Below are positions 49,301-62,992 of a stretch of 64,000 bases of DNA, one piece after another. Source of the DNA: Oxyruncus cristatus (lineage: Eukaryota > Chordata > Aves > Passeriformes > Cotingidae). The stretch spans positions 2,271,934 through 2,335,933 of the forward strand of contig VXAY01000172.1 in assembly GCA_013399855.1 (NCBI GenBank), read 5' to 3'. Below the pieces are notes generated by a model. It was not told the DNA's origin. It searched no databases and worked only from the letters and a program-made list of their open reading frames with translations. A program made the position numbers and the translations under genes. Every line of letters starts with the position of its first letter. Positions within the stretch are counted from its first letter, which is position 1.

Positions 49301-52300
49301 CTTATTAAAAAACAATTACAGGTTTTATATTAGGTCAGATTTGAACCATTTACACTCGATGTTTCTGTGCTGGTTATATTTATTGTATTTCTTCACTTCC
49401 ATCAGTGGACTTATCTGCAGAAGTACTTGACTGAGAACTAGGTAAAATAAAGAACTTATTCATATTTTTTTTTTTTTCTTTTAAAGTGCTTATTCTGTTT
49501 CAGTTGTCAGAAGAGTAGGGAAAGAAAAATGTCTGGTCATTCTGGGTAGGAAGGAAGGTGAGATAATACTATTTTCATGATGGGACAGAAGGTCCCAGAT
49601 AACCTCTGTATTACTTGGTCAGCTTAGAAAATCCACACTGTCTCCAGAAACAGAAATGGCTATGCTAGTCTTAATTAATTGTTATTGATTGCTAATTCAT
49701 TGATCAGTGTCATTGGTTCTGTTGATTACAAATACAACTCAAAAGTAAATACCTTCTGTGAGAAAACTGTTTTAATGTTTGTCACTACTTTTGTTGGATA
49801 ACAACAAACAAAATATTCTTGAGAAAGGTAGATGACCTTATCCTTAGGCTAAGAAATTACTAGCAAGTGGTAATTTCAAATGGTGTTAGCAAAGAAGACA
49901 GTATTTACAATACAATAGGAGTTTGCATTATAGAACCAGAATATTGATTTCTGACTTTTACTCTTGAAAACTTCTGGTCTTGAACATGTCTGCTGCTACT
50001 TTAATCCAATACTTATTTCTCTTATTAGTGAGTTAGACTATGAATAATTGTTCTTTATTCACCTGCTTACATCCACTCTCTGTTGTGTTTTTTTTCCAGG
50101 TCCTAGAGTCTTAGTCTATTAAGTCATTCCTCATATGGAAACCATTTGTGTTTTAACTGTTTTCAGTGATTTTTTTTTTTTTTTTTGTGTGCCTCTGTGT
50201 ATTCTGTGGTTCAGTTTTATTCTTTGAGGTGGTGGGACCAAGAGGAGACCAAAACGGCCCAAAACATACAAGATGCGGGCATATAAATCAGTATATAATA
50301 TAGCAAATTTTAATTTTTTAACTTACTGTCTCCTTCCTAATAGACATTGTTTGCTTTTTTTACTTTGCTTTTTGACTAGTTCTAAGCATTCAACTTTTAA
50401 CGTTTCATTTTTTACATAAAACAGTATTATTTGTAGACTAAAATTGTAAAAAGGGTGCTAAAGGAATGCAGAGATGATTTTACACCATGAGCGAGGATGG
50501 GCTAATAAATGTATGTAATCTTTTCAGGACAAACACCATACTGATGTCAGCTGTAGAGTTGCTGTTAAGTCTTTTCAACTTCGTTTATTTTCCATTGCAG
50601 TTAGCTGTCTGTTCATCTAAAACCAGATTCTTCCTTAAATTCACTTCATGGTATGAGACAGTTTCTCAAAGAGTAGATTTGTTGATGTATGTAATCCAGA
50701 ACACTTTCATTACAGTTGTCTCTTTTGATAAATTTGTAGTACATTACATGAAACAGCTTAGCATAAGAAGGGGTTTTCTAAGTATCTCGTGTTCTCAGCA
50801 GAAGCATTAGTATTTCCACACGCTTCAGACACGGTCACGTTAACAGCGTTAGGCTTTATTCACTTGTATCCCATTTTATGTTTCTGCACTGTAACACTTC
50901 TATTTCATGCATTGGCTGCACAGCCTTGTTGTTTCTTTCTCATTTGACAGCCCTGCACACTCAAGCCTTACCTGTGAGCTGTAGTTTTAACTATGCCTGT
51001 GTCTGACGGGGGGTCACAGAGCAGGAGGGGAGGAGCTCTGCTGAAGTGCACGTCCAGTGCCATTGCTGTGGGTGAGCAGCACCTACTGCTCTATAATTTG
51101 GCAACCTGGGCTTTCAAGGGTTGTAATTAACACTGTGCCCCTGAACCTCTTCGTGCAACTCAACCTGTGCTGTATTGCTGTTCTGCGCTGGAATTTTGCG
51201 GATTTGCCAAGGGAAAAAGTAATTGTCGAATGTTGAATAAAATGTTAAGTAAACATTTGTTGAATGTGGTCCAAACTTACGGAAATGCTAATTAAAATAC
51301 AATCCTCAGCAGGAAAGTAATTTATCATATAAAAAGTACATCCCCAAAATTACCCCCGATGGCAAAGGCTTTCGTGATACAATGTAATGTTCCGCTGCAG
51401 CTGCTAACGTGGATTTGTTGCTGAACTGAAGAATGATGAATTTTATGCGCACCACAGTTTTGGTAGTGGAACTGAGACTGTACGACATGTTTGTCGAAGG
51501 ATGTACCCTTGCTGAGTTTGTGGGTGGTGGCAGGTAGGGAGCAGTTAATAAGCTGGGGGGCAGGGCTGCTGTCTGGCAGGTGCTCAGCAAGATAAAAAGC
51601 GGCCTGGAGGAAGCTCAGAAACTTAAACAAGGACAAATGAAGCCCAAGCCTGTGCAGCACTGCAAGCTGCAGACAGGCTGGCCAGGAGCAACCCTGCACA
51701 AAAGACCCTGAGGGTCCTGGTGAACAGCAAGTTCATGGACCAACCAGGTGCCCCTGGCCTGTATCCAGTTGTGATAATCCAGCATGAGAGGATGACAAAC
51801 TGGAGTTTGTCAGCAGAGTGCTGCTACACTGGGAGGGAACAGAGTACATGGCACATGAGGAGAGACTTAGGAAATACATTTGTGGAAGGGGCTCTTACTG
51901 CAGCCTTTCACTATATAAGGGGGTCTCAGAGGTGGAGATGAGATCCTAAGCTGTGCAGTGAAAGCACATGAGGCTGTGAGGAAGAAGTGCTCACAGTGAG
52001 AGGGAACCAGTGGTATCTGGAGAGGTTATGGAATCTTAGGCATTGCAGAACTTGGTTGGTTGAGACCCAGAGGAATCCACTGTGAAGCTGGTCCTGGTCC
52101 TACTCTGAAGCCTTTGAGAGTGCCAGAAGTCATTCCCAACCTAAATCCCTCTATGATAATGCCAGTGTTACATTTCCTAGACAATTATTTTCAGTGCCCA
52201 GTAGTGAAGTTTCAGCTGAAGTCCAAGCATAGTAGAACTTTGAATTTTGAAGTGGACTCATTTTAGAAAGACATAAAATTTTCAATTTATACAAAATTCA

Positions 52301-55300
52301 GGAGATACTTTGCCTTCTTAGATGTAACACCTTTTCGTCTCTTTGGTGTAATAATCATCTTGGCAAATAGTGACTTGGTGTACAAAATCTTTGTCTTAAA
52401 TTGAGAAAATTAAACTTCATGAGGTGTTTAAGCTACCTCTGAAAACAATCTGGCCATTCTGTTTGTTTTAAATGTTTGAATGTTTCAGATTTTTGGGGCC
52501 ACTAGGTGGTTTTTCTTGCTCAAGAAAACGAAAATGTTTTGTTGAATGTGCAATTCTGAAATTACTTAATCTTTCATTATTTTTCATTTTACTTTTATTG
52601 TCTGAAATTATGAAAAGTTCTGTGTCCCTGGGTGGGTGTGTTTCTATTATCAGACTACATTTTGGACAAAGTATTTTGTAATTTTATATGCAAACTCACT
52701 TAAAAATTTAAAATCTGAAATATGAGATCACATTTATAGCCAAATGAAATAAAATTAATAATAATTTGTGTCTAAATCTTAATTAACTATAAAATTATGG
52801 TGGACTAACACTGTATTAGGAGCATTTACTTAAAAATAGTATTTAAAGAGTAAAATTTAAGAGGGTCGTATCACTGAACATTTGGTATTTGTGGGCTAAT
52901 TGACACAAACTCAATTTTTTCAGACTGAAGTGCTAAATTAGAAGTTGACACCTTGCTGTCATGCAAAATGTTTTTATGTTTTCAGCTTAGTTTCTTTCAG
53001 TGTCTAGGTTGTTAAAAGCTGAGAGAATTCTTGGGAGTTGGAAAGACAGAAAAACTTGTGTTCATTTGTTAATCTGTGAGTAAAGGCAAGGTGTCAATAT
53101 TGTATTAGTTCCACAGTTTTTAGGAGCATTGGGGAAAAGAAGAATCTGCTCAGATCAATTCAGGATAAAATCTGTGTTCAATACACTGGTTAACTTAAAA
53201 TATAAAAGATACTTTCTTCAAAATTATTTTCAAAACATGTAGGTCACTTGATGTATTTTCCTTTAACAGTTGATTTTTATCCGAAAGCAAAGTTTGGGGA
53301 AAAAGTGATAGATCACTCACCTATTAAATAAGAAATAACATTCAACATTTTCTAACAAAATAAAAAGAATAAAATCCTGACTGAATACATATTAAATGGT
53401 ATAAATTTATTATGTAGTCTTGGGGTCAATAAAAAGTAACATGCAGATTAATGTAAAGGCTTTATTTAGTGGAACACCATCGTATTTTAGCATCTAAATG
53501 ATTGAATAAAGATCTTTCTTTAGAAAACAGTAGGTAGCAATACACAATCCAAATCTAAAAATAGTATTTTATGATATGATTTCAAGCTGGTTGATTTCAC
53601 CGAGGGCAATGAAAATTATTTAAATCTACTGCTTCTCTCTTCTCTCAGTCATGTCTAGGTGAATCCGTATTTTTAACCATCTGGCATCTGTATAATGAAA
53701 AATTCTTTATTTTTTTTCAGTAGTTTTTATTATTTCCTTATGGCTGAATTTAAGACTACTGGGGGAAGAAATTCTAGGGAGAAGACTAGACAGTGACTTT
53801 TCAGTCTCTATTCTGGTTTCTCTTTTGTACCCTGAAGATGATTGCAATGGCATTAAAGAAGATTGTAATCTTCTTCCTAAGTCTGTTTTTGTTTTGATTG
53901 TTTTTTTTTTTAATGCCTTGTTGTGATAAAAGCAGATTATTATTTTTTAATTTAGTTTTTCTTATGTTTTTGAATGAAAATGATGTTGTCCACCTTGTAG
54001 AATGCACTGAGAAGAGGGAATTATATTGCTATTATAACTGGCTTTTCTAATGTTGATGGCTATACAAAACTCATGGGATCCTCAGACTTATTGACACTTG
54101 AGTTCCCATTCAAGAGTATCTTTGAAGCTTGTATTTCACATTACTGATTATGGAAAAAAAATGTTGACATAAAATGAGGATTCTTTTTAATTTCATAGAC
54201 ATTTGATTTTATTTTAGAAGAGTTATGTTTTGCTCCATTTATTTGATCCATTTTATCCTTTTCCTCCTCCAATATACGCATTTCCTACGATTATTTCTTT
54301 AAAGTGTAAATTTACAAATACAGGTGTCCTCGAAACTTATACAACACCATCTGCTAGTGTTATCAATTAAGGGTTTTAAGTATTAGTTGATATTATATCA
54401 TAGTATGCTTTAGTGTATGTCAGAATTCATTTATCATGCAATAAAGGAGAGTGCTATATAATGTTTTTCTTATTTTTGCAATGGAAAGAATTTTGTTACC
54501 TAAAGCTTGTTTCAGTGTGTTGTGAAGCGTTTGGAGCCCAGTAGTGATTAATGCATATGGAATAGATGCTTCGTGGGTTTTTGTGTCTCTTGCTTTGTAT
54601 TTTCATGCAGAGAACTGGGTATGAAAACCTTGGCAGTTCCCCTCACTTCTGTATTCATATGCTGTAGGCTTTTGTTGTCAGGGGAAGAAGGCTTAGTGGG
54701 TGTTAGGATGTAATTAAGAGAAGCCATGGCTTGATGTAGTTTGAGTTCTGTGATTTGACCACAGGGCACGTCATTCCAAAATATTTTTATTTTAGATATA
54801 TATTTTAAATAGAGAAGAGTATCATGGATACTGTAAATGTATTCAATACAAAGTGATCGAAATAAAAAAAATCAATCTCTCCAATCTCTTCCAATAATTT
54901 CTACAAACCATTAGAAGAATCTCTTCAGCAGTTTGCTACTGCCCATTCCTCCTTCTGCAATAGCTTGTTTCCTGTCCCGTTCCTGGGTCACACCTTTCTC
55001 TGTGAACATGGTTGTCCAAATGTATTTTCCTTCCTTTTGTGGATTCCTTCATTGTTCTCACTAGGTATATTATGTGCTGGCATTTTGTTTACGAGCTGTA
55101 ATTCTAACATTAGAATATAAACGAAAGCTGGGTGTTTCTAGCAACAGTTTTATTATTCTCGGAATCTTAAATTATGTACGGCTGTTTTTTCAATTAAAGA
55201 AATCTCCAAAGGACCAATTCCGGGCAAACCCAGCCTTTGGTAACAGGATTTCTTTTTTTCTTTTTTTCTTTTTTTTTTTTCCCCCACCATGGAAAGCAAT

Positions 55301-55758
55301 CATCACGTTATTTTGGCATTATATTATGTCACAAGGACTTTTGATATTTTGGCAATTCTTCTGTAGATAGCCTTCTGTAGGGTAGTTCCCTCCAAACAGG
55401 AAATTATGTTTTGTACTTGGGAAACATTAGTGTGGCTTGAGTTAAGGTGCTTGTTTTTGTAATTTTATCTGTATAAATTCAATGTAAAGCTCCTCAAACC
55501 GTGCCACCATTAGCAATACGAAGACAAAGGTACATTTATTGTTTTCTCCAAAGGATGTAATGTATAAGTGGAAAATTTGTTAAATCAGTCTTTTGCATTT
55601 TCATTAAATGACAGAGTTTTGATACTTTCTTTTACACTGTTTATAACCCTTATCAAGAAACCAAATACATTTTATTTGTTACTGTTTTCTAATTGTTTAT
55701 TTCTACATAGGTGGAGAACGAACTTGTGGTGTACATGAGCTGATCTGCATTAGAAAAG
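43335..55758 (+). CDS. SYT14: SYT14 (synaptotagmin-14), 5' end: first two coding exons
   Basis: Synaptotagmin-14 is a single-pass membrane protein with two C2 domains lacking the usual Ca2+-binding residues; it is expressed largely in brain, and human variants have been linked to cerebellar ataxia. Here ATG GCG ATT GAT G (43,335-43,347) ends in donor gtaagt, and after a 12.4-kb intron the exon 55,711-55,758 follows acceptor tacatag. Joined, they read MAIDG then GERTCGVHELICIRK, matching the N-terminus of vertebrate SYT14, where mammals have Glu at position 4. The start context is good (A at -3, G at +4). Exon 2 ends in phase 1, as needed for the valine that opens the transmembrane exon. I did not find that exon in the remaining 8 kb, so the membrane segment and both C2 domains are outside the window. 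UTP25 upstream in the same orientation supports the call by synteny. Confidence 0.93.
43678..43731. repeat. Imperfect CCT/CTT pyrimidine repeat
   Basis: About 54 bases of TCC/TCT triplets interrupted by TGCCG, inside the CpG island downstream of exon 1. Poly-Glu and poly-Arg open frames on the minus strand arise from this repeat and are not genes. Confidence 0.85.
51535..52162 (+). mobile_element. Old, diverged CR1 LINE copy in SYT14 intron 1
   Basis: The + strand shows, in CR1 order, 'gacaggctggccaggagcaa', 'gaccctgagggtcctggtga', 'ggtgcccctggcctg', a degraded RT tail, 'ctgcagcctttcactatata' (usual form tagcagccttccagtacctg) and 'gttggttgagacccagagga'. It ends near 'cctctatgataat', a decayed CR1 terminus. 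It is clearly more diverged than the 42.5- and 62.6-kb copies. Confidence 0.8.
55711..55758 (+). CDS. SYT14: SYT14 coding exon 2 (48 nt)
   Basis: The acceptor tttctacatag| is preceded by a T-rich tract and the donor is AAAAG|gtaagc. The first two bases complete Gly-5, then come 15 codons, GERTCGVHELICIRK, and one base of the next codon. The peptide is the conserved N-terminal segment just before the transmembrane helix. It is a very small exon between introns of 12.4 kb and more than 8 kb. Confidence 0.94.
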
Positions 55759-58460
55759 GTAAGCACTGATTTTTGGAAGTGTACTTAGCTTGTGAATAGT
55801 ACTGGTGAGAAATCTGCTGCCTAATGTTATGATCTCACCTTTTCTGGATCTTAGCGTTGCATCTTTGTGTTGCAGAATCTTTTGATGCTGACAGTGTCAA
55901 TGGAAAAAAAAAAGGCGAAATTACAAAATAAAATTTGATTTTTTGTAAGAAGGATAAAGGTACTCCTCCAATACTCACCGAGTTACGTGGAATTTGTTCA
56001 TGTTGTTCAACTGTGATGGATAACCACAAAAATTTTGGTCTTTGCCTTGTCTACGTATTTTTAGGACGATTTGATTTTTGGTAGTAATAGAAAGTTGGGA
56101 AGATGTTTTAAACAACTGATGTAATGGACTGGCAATCTCTCCCTCTGATTTCAGGTGAGATCCTAATAACTCAAACTTCTTTGAGAACAGCTGTATCAGT
56201 AGTGAAACCAGTAATTGACAGAGCACGGAACAGAGCTGTGCTCGAGAGGGAAGTGTTACAGCCTTAAAGCTGAGCTACAGTGATTGAAGTTGGAGCTTGA
56301 CAGAACAGCTCAGCTGAAATAAAGACTAGATACACTTCTGTTTTCTGTGCCTTCTGGGAGACCTACACTCCCTCCTGCAGCATTGCTGTTGAATCTCTGT
56401 CTTCTGATATGAAAGCTACCCTTGAACAAAAGAAACCAGTTTCTTCAAAGATTAGTTGCTTGAATTGAGTCACAGTTAGGTCAGAAGAGTCTTGGTGCTT
56501 TCAAAAGGAAAGGAGTAAGAAAGTGTGGTGGGAGAGGAGGAAGTCTACAAGAGTCTTTTGACAAGTGTTAGACTGGTTCAGTAGTATTGTCAAACCACAT
56601 CATACTTCGTGGGAAGAAATTATGTTTGTCCTCTTAGTTTCCATTGCATTCACTTAGAGATTTTTGTAACGTTTTGATGGTTTTTTGAAACATTTATTTA
56701 ACATCGCCTAACCTCAGAATTAAGCTTACCAGTTAAGGTCAAAACAGCTTTATGGTCAGAAGTCATCTTTTCCTAATATCTATTAAAAGAATTACTGAAT
56801 GTTGTATGTGGTTTGACAGTACTGTAATTAAAAACATTTCTCTGCTTTTCCAAACTGTGAATCATTTAGATCTTGCTTTTTTTTGTTACTTCATTTGTAT
56901 TTTGGAGGGGAGGTGAATTTCTTTCTTTTAATGTTTTCTTAGGCTTTGGTTTTGTTTTTTAAAAATCATCTTTATTGCTGTCTCTGTTTTTCTGTTGATG
57001 GATGTCAGTACACACAGTGCTCTGTATTCCTTCTGTAATAGGCTCTGCTTTTCTTCCTGAATTGTGAAACTCATTGGAATTTCAGGAAGCCTACTGATAA
57101 AGTTTCAAAATCTATTAATCTTCTTAATTCCGATTTATTTTAGGATATTGTAGTGATTTTAAGGAAAACAATTTTTCTGTGTTCTTGGAGTCAGTGCTGT
57201 ATGGCATTAATGTTAATTGCTGGGAAGTTAAATTGAAAAGATGTGCTTTTTTTAAGGTTCTAAGTTATATTTAAACATTAGATTCTAAACTCCATTTACC
57301 ATTGATATGATACACTTTTATTTTTTTTATTTTCAAATAACAGTTGCATAGAACCTGTGTTTTAGCATTAGTGGTTATAAATTAGCCTAGTGTGACTAAA
57401 AGAGAAACATCCTCTTAGTGCTATTTATACCCACATTGTGTTGGGTTTCTTTTTAGTTCATGTGAGTTTCCATGTGTATTCTAACCTTGTGTGTCCCTGT
57501 GCCCAGCCGTGTTCCTTGCAGTGCACGGATTGGGTGCATTCTTGTCTGTCTTCGCTCCCTACTTGATGTGTACATATAAAGCAGAAGGTGCTTGCTATTG
57601 TACTAAACATCTTCCAGTTGCGTAGAGTTTTGGTTTACTTTATCTAAGACTTTACATCATCTGATACACATCCGAGATGCTTTTATTGTCTGACCAAGGC
57701 CAGGCTCCTAAAGATTGCTTTATTTGCCGGTTGTCCAGGCCTGCCTGCTTGCCACGATAAGCGTGCAGACTCAACATCTCTACTGACCTCCATGGAACAG
57801 GAAGACATTTCCAGACTGAGAACTCCTGGCTGCCAGCAGTCTCAAGCTGGTCAAATCAGACTTTACAGCTTTGTCCTTGATGCCACTGAGTACTCATGTC
57901 AAGCTTACACAGGATGTAGTTCACCATCTCTTGGCTGTACCGTGAAAGCCAAGCCTTTTTTTGGTCTGTAGAAGTTGGATGGACAAATTAAGTGTTCACG
58001 TCAACAGATGGGTTGTCCTGTAGTCCTGTGTGGTGCTGAGTGAGTTCGCAGTGTGCCCTTCTCCCTTTTTACTGGTGTCTGTGTGACTGTGGCACCAGGG
58101 GAGCACAACTCTAGCATTCCTGGCATTCACGCATTCCCTCATTTTCATCGAATACCATCAGTGAGGCTATGAGAGCCGGTGCAGTGTTGGACAAAATGGT
58201 TCTCTATCTGCCTGAAAGCCTCTGGTGCTTTCTGCCAGGGGATGGTGGGCAACTGTGACTGTGCTATGACTGTAGACTGAGCACCCTTGTGGAACCCCTG
58301 AAAGAAACATTAGCGGTAAATAGCCAGCGTTAAGTAACTGGAGTTCTTAGAGATGTTTTTGTGCTTTGCTTGTCTGCCCATGTTGAGAAGCAACTAGTAG
58401 GATAAATAGTGATGTTGCATCTTATTTTTCCTGTACTGAATATGGTAAAAGGGAAAAGTT

Positions 58461-58480
58461 AGCAAGCAAGCAAGCAAGCA
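58461..58480. repeat. (AGCA)n tetranucleotide microsatellite, five units
   Basis: Five perfect copies of AGCA in the SYT14 intron; likely polymorphic. Confidence 0.9.
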
Positions 58481-61071
58481 TGTGTCTTCTATGAATAATG
58501 CACGGGAAAACTTTCCGGTTTCAAGTGATGGAGTGTAATTACAATTTATATGGGGATTATATGACTTGAAGAACAGGTGTTGCTGGTGATCAGGTTTTTT
58601 ATTCTAGTTATCAAAGTGACACATTCTTAAATTGGCTTTTTCTTCCCTGCCTATTCATTTTTTGCTAGGAAGATAGGAACTTTGGAGTGCGTATGATGAA
58701 ATGTGGAAAGTGACAGAAAGGTCTGGAAGGCTATGTGTGACCAGACCATTTAGCTCAAATAACGTAGTAAAAACTTATCTTCATATGATGGCTATAAAAC
58801 CAAAACCCAAGCCTTAAAAAGGAAATGTCTGCTCTAAGACTATTTAGCTGTAAAAATAACCTGAAACATCACTTTTCTTCTTTTTTTAAATTTTTTTTTT
58901 TTTATTTCTCAGGTTAGTCAAATGTTTTATTTACATTTGTTTTTTTCAAATATTTAGGTACTCTAGGCTGCACTAACATAGACTGTAAATAGTTGCATTT
59001 TTGTTTGTATTTCCGTTTAAAAGCATCATGAAAGCTTTTTTTTATGTTAACAATGCTTCTGCTGAAATACAACTGACTTGGTTTGTAGACTTAAATTTCG
59101 CTTTTTAAGATGCAAAGATTTGCAAGTTACCAGTTCTAATGCTCATTGAATATCTGAGATTACCTGAATTCTGGTGTAAATATGAGCCCAGTATGATATT
59201 GATACAGAACTTGGATTTACTGGCCAAAGGTGTAGCAGTGGCCTGGCAGAGGGCTGCTCCCGTGTCACATAATGTTGTTAGAGCTTCGTAGTTGCCCAAG
59301 AGAGACCGTGTTGGGTCCACTTCTGGTCTGCACAAAGATTGCAGTACTTTTATAGTGTTTTGTTCTTTCATTTCCTTTTAGCAGATTCATACATTTTTCA
59401 GAAGAACCTGCAAAGAGCCGATCAGGAGTAAGGAGACTGATAGGCTTTTCTGGAAAGCCTTAAAAACTAATTTATATGTATTTTTAAAGAGGCTTCTTCT
59501 AAATGCATAAATACAGGGAATGTGCGTCCTGAAAATGTGAGTATTTTGTGGCCATTATGTAACATCTAATAGCTACAAAATCCTGAACAAGCCACTTTCC
59601 AGCTATCAAAAATAACCTTAAAGATGCACGATCAGCTATTAGGGAGGCACTAAAATTTGTGTCTCCTATGTTTAACATAGTTAAGTGCTTGAATTGTTTG
59701 TGTGGGCTTGTATTTACACATTGTTGAGTTCTGAAAATTGGAAAAAAAGGAACACAGAATTCTGGTTTTATTATAAATTAACTTCTTATTTACTTCTATT
59801 ATTTAATGCAAGTTTATTTTGTGTACACACATGTATTCAATGTCTGACAGTAGATATTGAAGACTTGGCTGTGGAAAGAAGAGTTCTGCTTAGTTTTTGA
59901 CAGCAGGTGACAGGGTTTTTCTGAAACTACTCAGTTAATGGTTTGCCTTTTTGCTGGTTATTTTCCTAGTACACACTTGTTTTTGAGAGAATTATGAGAG
60001 TTATGTAAGGTATTCCTTTGGTTATTTGCCATTGACATGAAAGAATTCAGGGAACTTGGGATCAGACTTAAGAAAAATGTATCTCTTTTGGTTATATAGT
60101 GCACTGTAGCTTCAAGTCCAACTTGGAATTGGCCATTGTTAGATGCAGTTATGTTTTGTTTAAGGCTGTTTTCAAGTTCTGTTTGTAGAGACAAGTCAAA
60201 CTGGAGATGAGTGCTTATGATGTTAAGCTGTTACTGAAGAAAACCTCTCTTAAATATATTCTGGTATGTATAATATTCACTGTATAGCGTGGAAGTGACA
60301 TTAAAGGAGAAAGTACATGGCTGTATTACTTTCAGGTCTCTCACCCTTCTTCATTTGTTTATTCTCAAACTAATACAAAGTGATACTTCTAACTCAGCAG
60401 TGTATTCTGTATTTAATTCATGGAATTGTAGATTGAGTATCTGAGTAAGGGCTGAGTTGCACAGATGTTTAAAAATTATTTTAAGCTCTTTTTTCTTTTG
60501 CAAGATGTTCTTTTCTGTCTATTGTTGTGGCAGTCTTGCAAACAAAGGAAACTGTTCAGCAAACTGACTTTGTGACTAATAATGGAACAGAAGTGCTCTC
60601 TTTAATATGCAAAAGAGAAGTTGCAAAAAGACAATGTCTTCAGCTGACAGTGAAAAATGTCACTTGTAATAATAATTTTGAAAAGATAAGGTATGAATTT
60701 TTGCTTTGTCAGAAGTATGTTTTAAGTAGAACTATTCCTTTTTAGTGTTCTGGTCAACTATTCTAATCCATTTGCATGTGTCTGAATGTTAAGTTGCCAA
60801 CTGCATTTAATCCTAGTGGAAAAAACCAGTATTTATTCATGAGTTTCATTTTACAAGTAGAAACATTATTTTACTGCAAGTCAACTGCATCAGATACTCA
60901 AGTTATCTTACAAATTTTATGATAGTCTATACTAAATAATTACTTCTGAAAAAGAAATAAAATAATTTTCCCCCTTTCTCCCTGCTGTCATCCAGTTGAT
61001 AGAACTCCTTGTTCTTCATAAAAAGAAAGGTGATGCCACAGACCGTAGCAAATTTCTTTAAATTATGTAAC

Positions 61072-61112
61072 CTCACATTCCAACTCAGGATATTCTGTGA
61101 TTCTATGATTGT
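61072..61112 (+). mobile_element. CR1 3' terminus remnant
   Basis: 'cattccaactcaggatattc' followed by 'tgtgattctatgattg' is the usual last 35-40 bases of an avian CR1 with its terminal octamer repeats. No CR1 body is evident upstream, so it is a very short insertion or an eroded copy. Confidence 0.6.
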
Positions 61113-62582
61113 AAATATGTGTCGTTTCTGTGCTCATTTAGAGGTTCAGATTTGGACAGTACAAAGTAAAGTGCACTTTCTCTTTTCAAAGATAGGAATA
61201 AAACCTCTTCATTAGAAAGGTATACACGATTAAAGCTACTTTTATAATATAAGCAGAAAATAGTAATTAATCTGTTTGTTAATTGTGCACTAATTAGTTT
61301 AAAATAGACAAATACTTTTTTTTTTCGGAAGGCTTGAAAAAATTTTATGTCCTTTATTCCATGAATGCTAAACTTAATAGACCTGGGAGAAATTTTAGAA
61401 GTATGGCTACATGTTATAAAAATGAAAGTTATAACATTAGAATTAACATCATTGGAATATATTCTAAATTTTGCACTCAGTTGGAAAGGTAATCTGTGTG
61501 TGTATGTTTTGGATTAGAGAAAATTTAGTATGAAATAAATACTTTTCTTTGAGCTTACTGAAGCAGAGTATTGCTTCTGTGTGTTCCCCTGTATTGGGAG
61601 TCTTCTGGAAAGCAGCAGCTGCTGGGGTCACTTAACTCCAGCTATGGCAGTACCTTTTCTTTCATAGCAAGTTTTCTGTGTAAAAACTTTGCTAAATCTA
61701 CACCCTGGTATTTCTCCTCTCAAGAAGTTTGGATGTTCATATAATCGTTTTTACCACCCAGTACTTTGCTGTATATCCTAGTTAATTACTGTGCTGGATT
61801 GTCTCGTGCTTTATTGTTAATTGTAGTGTCTGATAGGGAAAAATGTGGTTTTAAAAGATTTTTATTACATACATTTCTTCTCCCCCTCTCCCCCCTTCCC
61901 CAGTGGAGACCTACTTTGTAATAGGTATGAACTTCTAAACCATAAGTCTCTAGACCCCTGCAGGTCTTTAATACTTTTGCTTTGGGAGGATTATTTAAGA
62001 ATACCATTAAAAAATTTATAACCACTGCTGCTCTCTTACCCACTGCGTGGATAATAGTCATGTAATATGCTATGTAATTACAACAGATTATTGGGATTTG
62101 GAGGTAATCAACATGATTCCGTGATCAATGTCTATTCCAAGTGGCAACATGATGCTTCCTTTGCTGTTTCTTTTCAGAGATTCTGTTGTGAGATATTACT
62201 TAATAGGAGATGATTCCATGTTAGAGAGAAAAGGCATTGAGGGACTGGTAAATCAGCAGGGATGGCAGGCTGACAACTTCCTCAGCCCATAAGGATTTAG
62301 GAATTAAAAGATTTCTGTCAAAAGTTTAAATCTCCTTCTCAGACTATGACTTCAGTTATTCCTAAATTCTTCCTTAGATCAGTGGTATTTTGGAGACCAC
62401 TTTTTTCCTGTAATTAAATTTATCTCCAAAAGACAGTTTCAGCATGGTATTTTAAAAGAAAGGGAAAAGGATCCTGGAAATGACAGTCTGCAGAGGCACT
62501 ACTAGAGTTGCTGCAAGTATTTTCATGTGCTTATGTATGTGATTAGTTAACTTGATGAACCCAGCCATTTTTATCATAAGCT

Positions 62583-62992
62583 GTGAGCAGCTGAGGTCAC
62601 TTGGTCTGTTCAGCCTGGAGGAGAAGGGACCGAGGAGAAACCTCATTGCAGTTACAACTTCCTCACAAGGGGAGGTAGAGGGGCAGGCACTGATCTCTTC
62701 TCTGTTGTGACCAGTGACAGGACCTGACGGAATGGCCTGAAGTTGTGTCAGGGGAGGTTTAGGTTGGATGTTAGGAAAATGTTCTTCATGCAGAGGATGG
62801 TTGGGCACTGGAACAGGCTCCCCAGGGAAGTGGTCACAGCACCAAGCCCGACAGAGTTCAAGAAGCATTCGGAAAATGCTCTCAGGCACGTGGTGTGACT
62901 CTTGGGGCTGTCCTGCGCAGGGCCCGGAGTTGGACTTTGATGATCCTTGTGGGTCTTTTCCAACTGAGCGTATTCTGTGATTCTGTGATTGT
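62583..62992 (+). mobile_element. 5'-truncated CR1 LINE (3' end)
   Basis: About 410 bases of CR1 3' end: 'gctgaggtcacttggtctgt', 'gttacaacttcctcacaagg', 'ggcctgaagttgtgtcaggg', 'gcactggaacaggctcccca' and the terminus 'gagcgtattctgtgattctg'. It is a close relative of the copies at 20,435-21,690 and 42,455-42,976. The minus-strand 145-codon open frame across it is an antisense CR1 artefact. Confidence 0.94.

Larger units (their letters stand above)
43348..55710 (+). other. SYT14 intron 1
   Basis: A 12.4-kb intron from gtaagt to tacatag. Its first 700 bases are the 3' part of the CpG island; the rest is AT-rich with T tracts (for example near 49,466 and 50,170). It contains one old CR1 copy (51,535-52,162). 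No further exon or RNA gene is supported. Confidence 0.85.
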
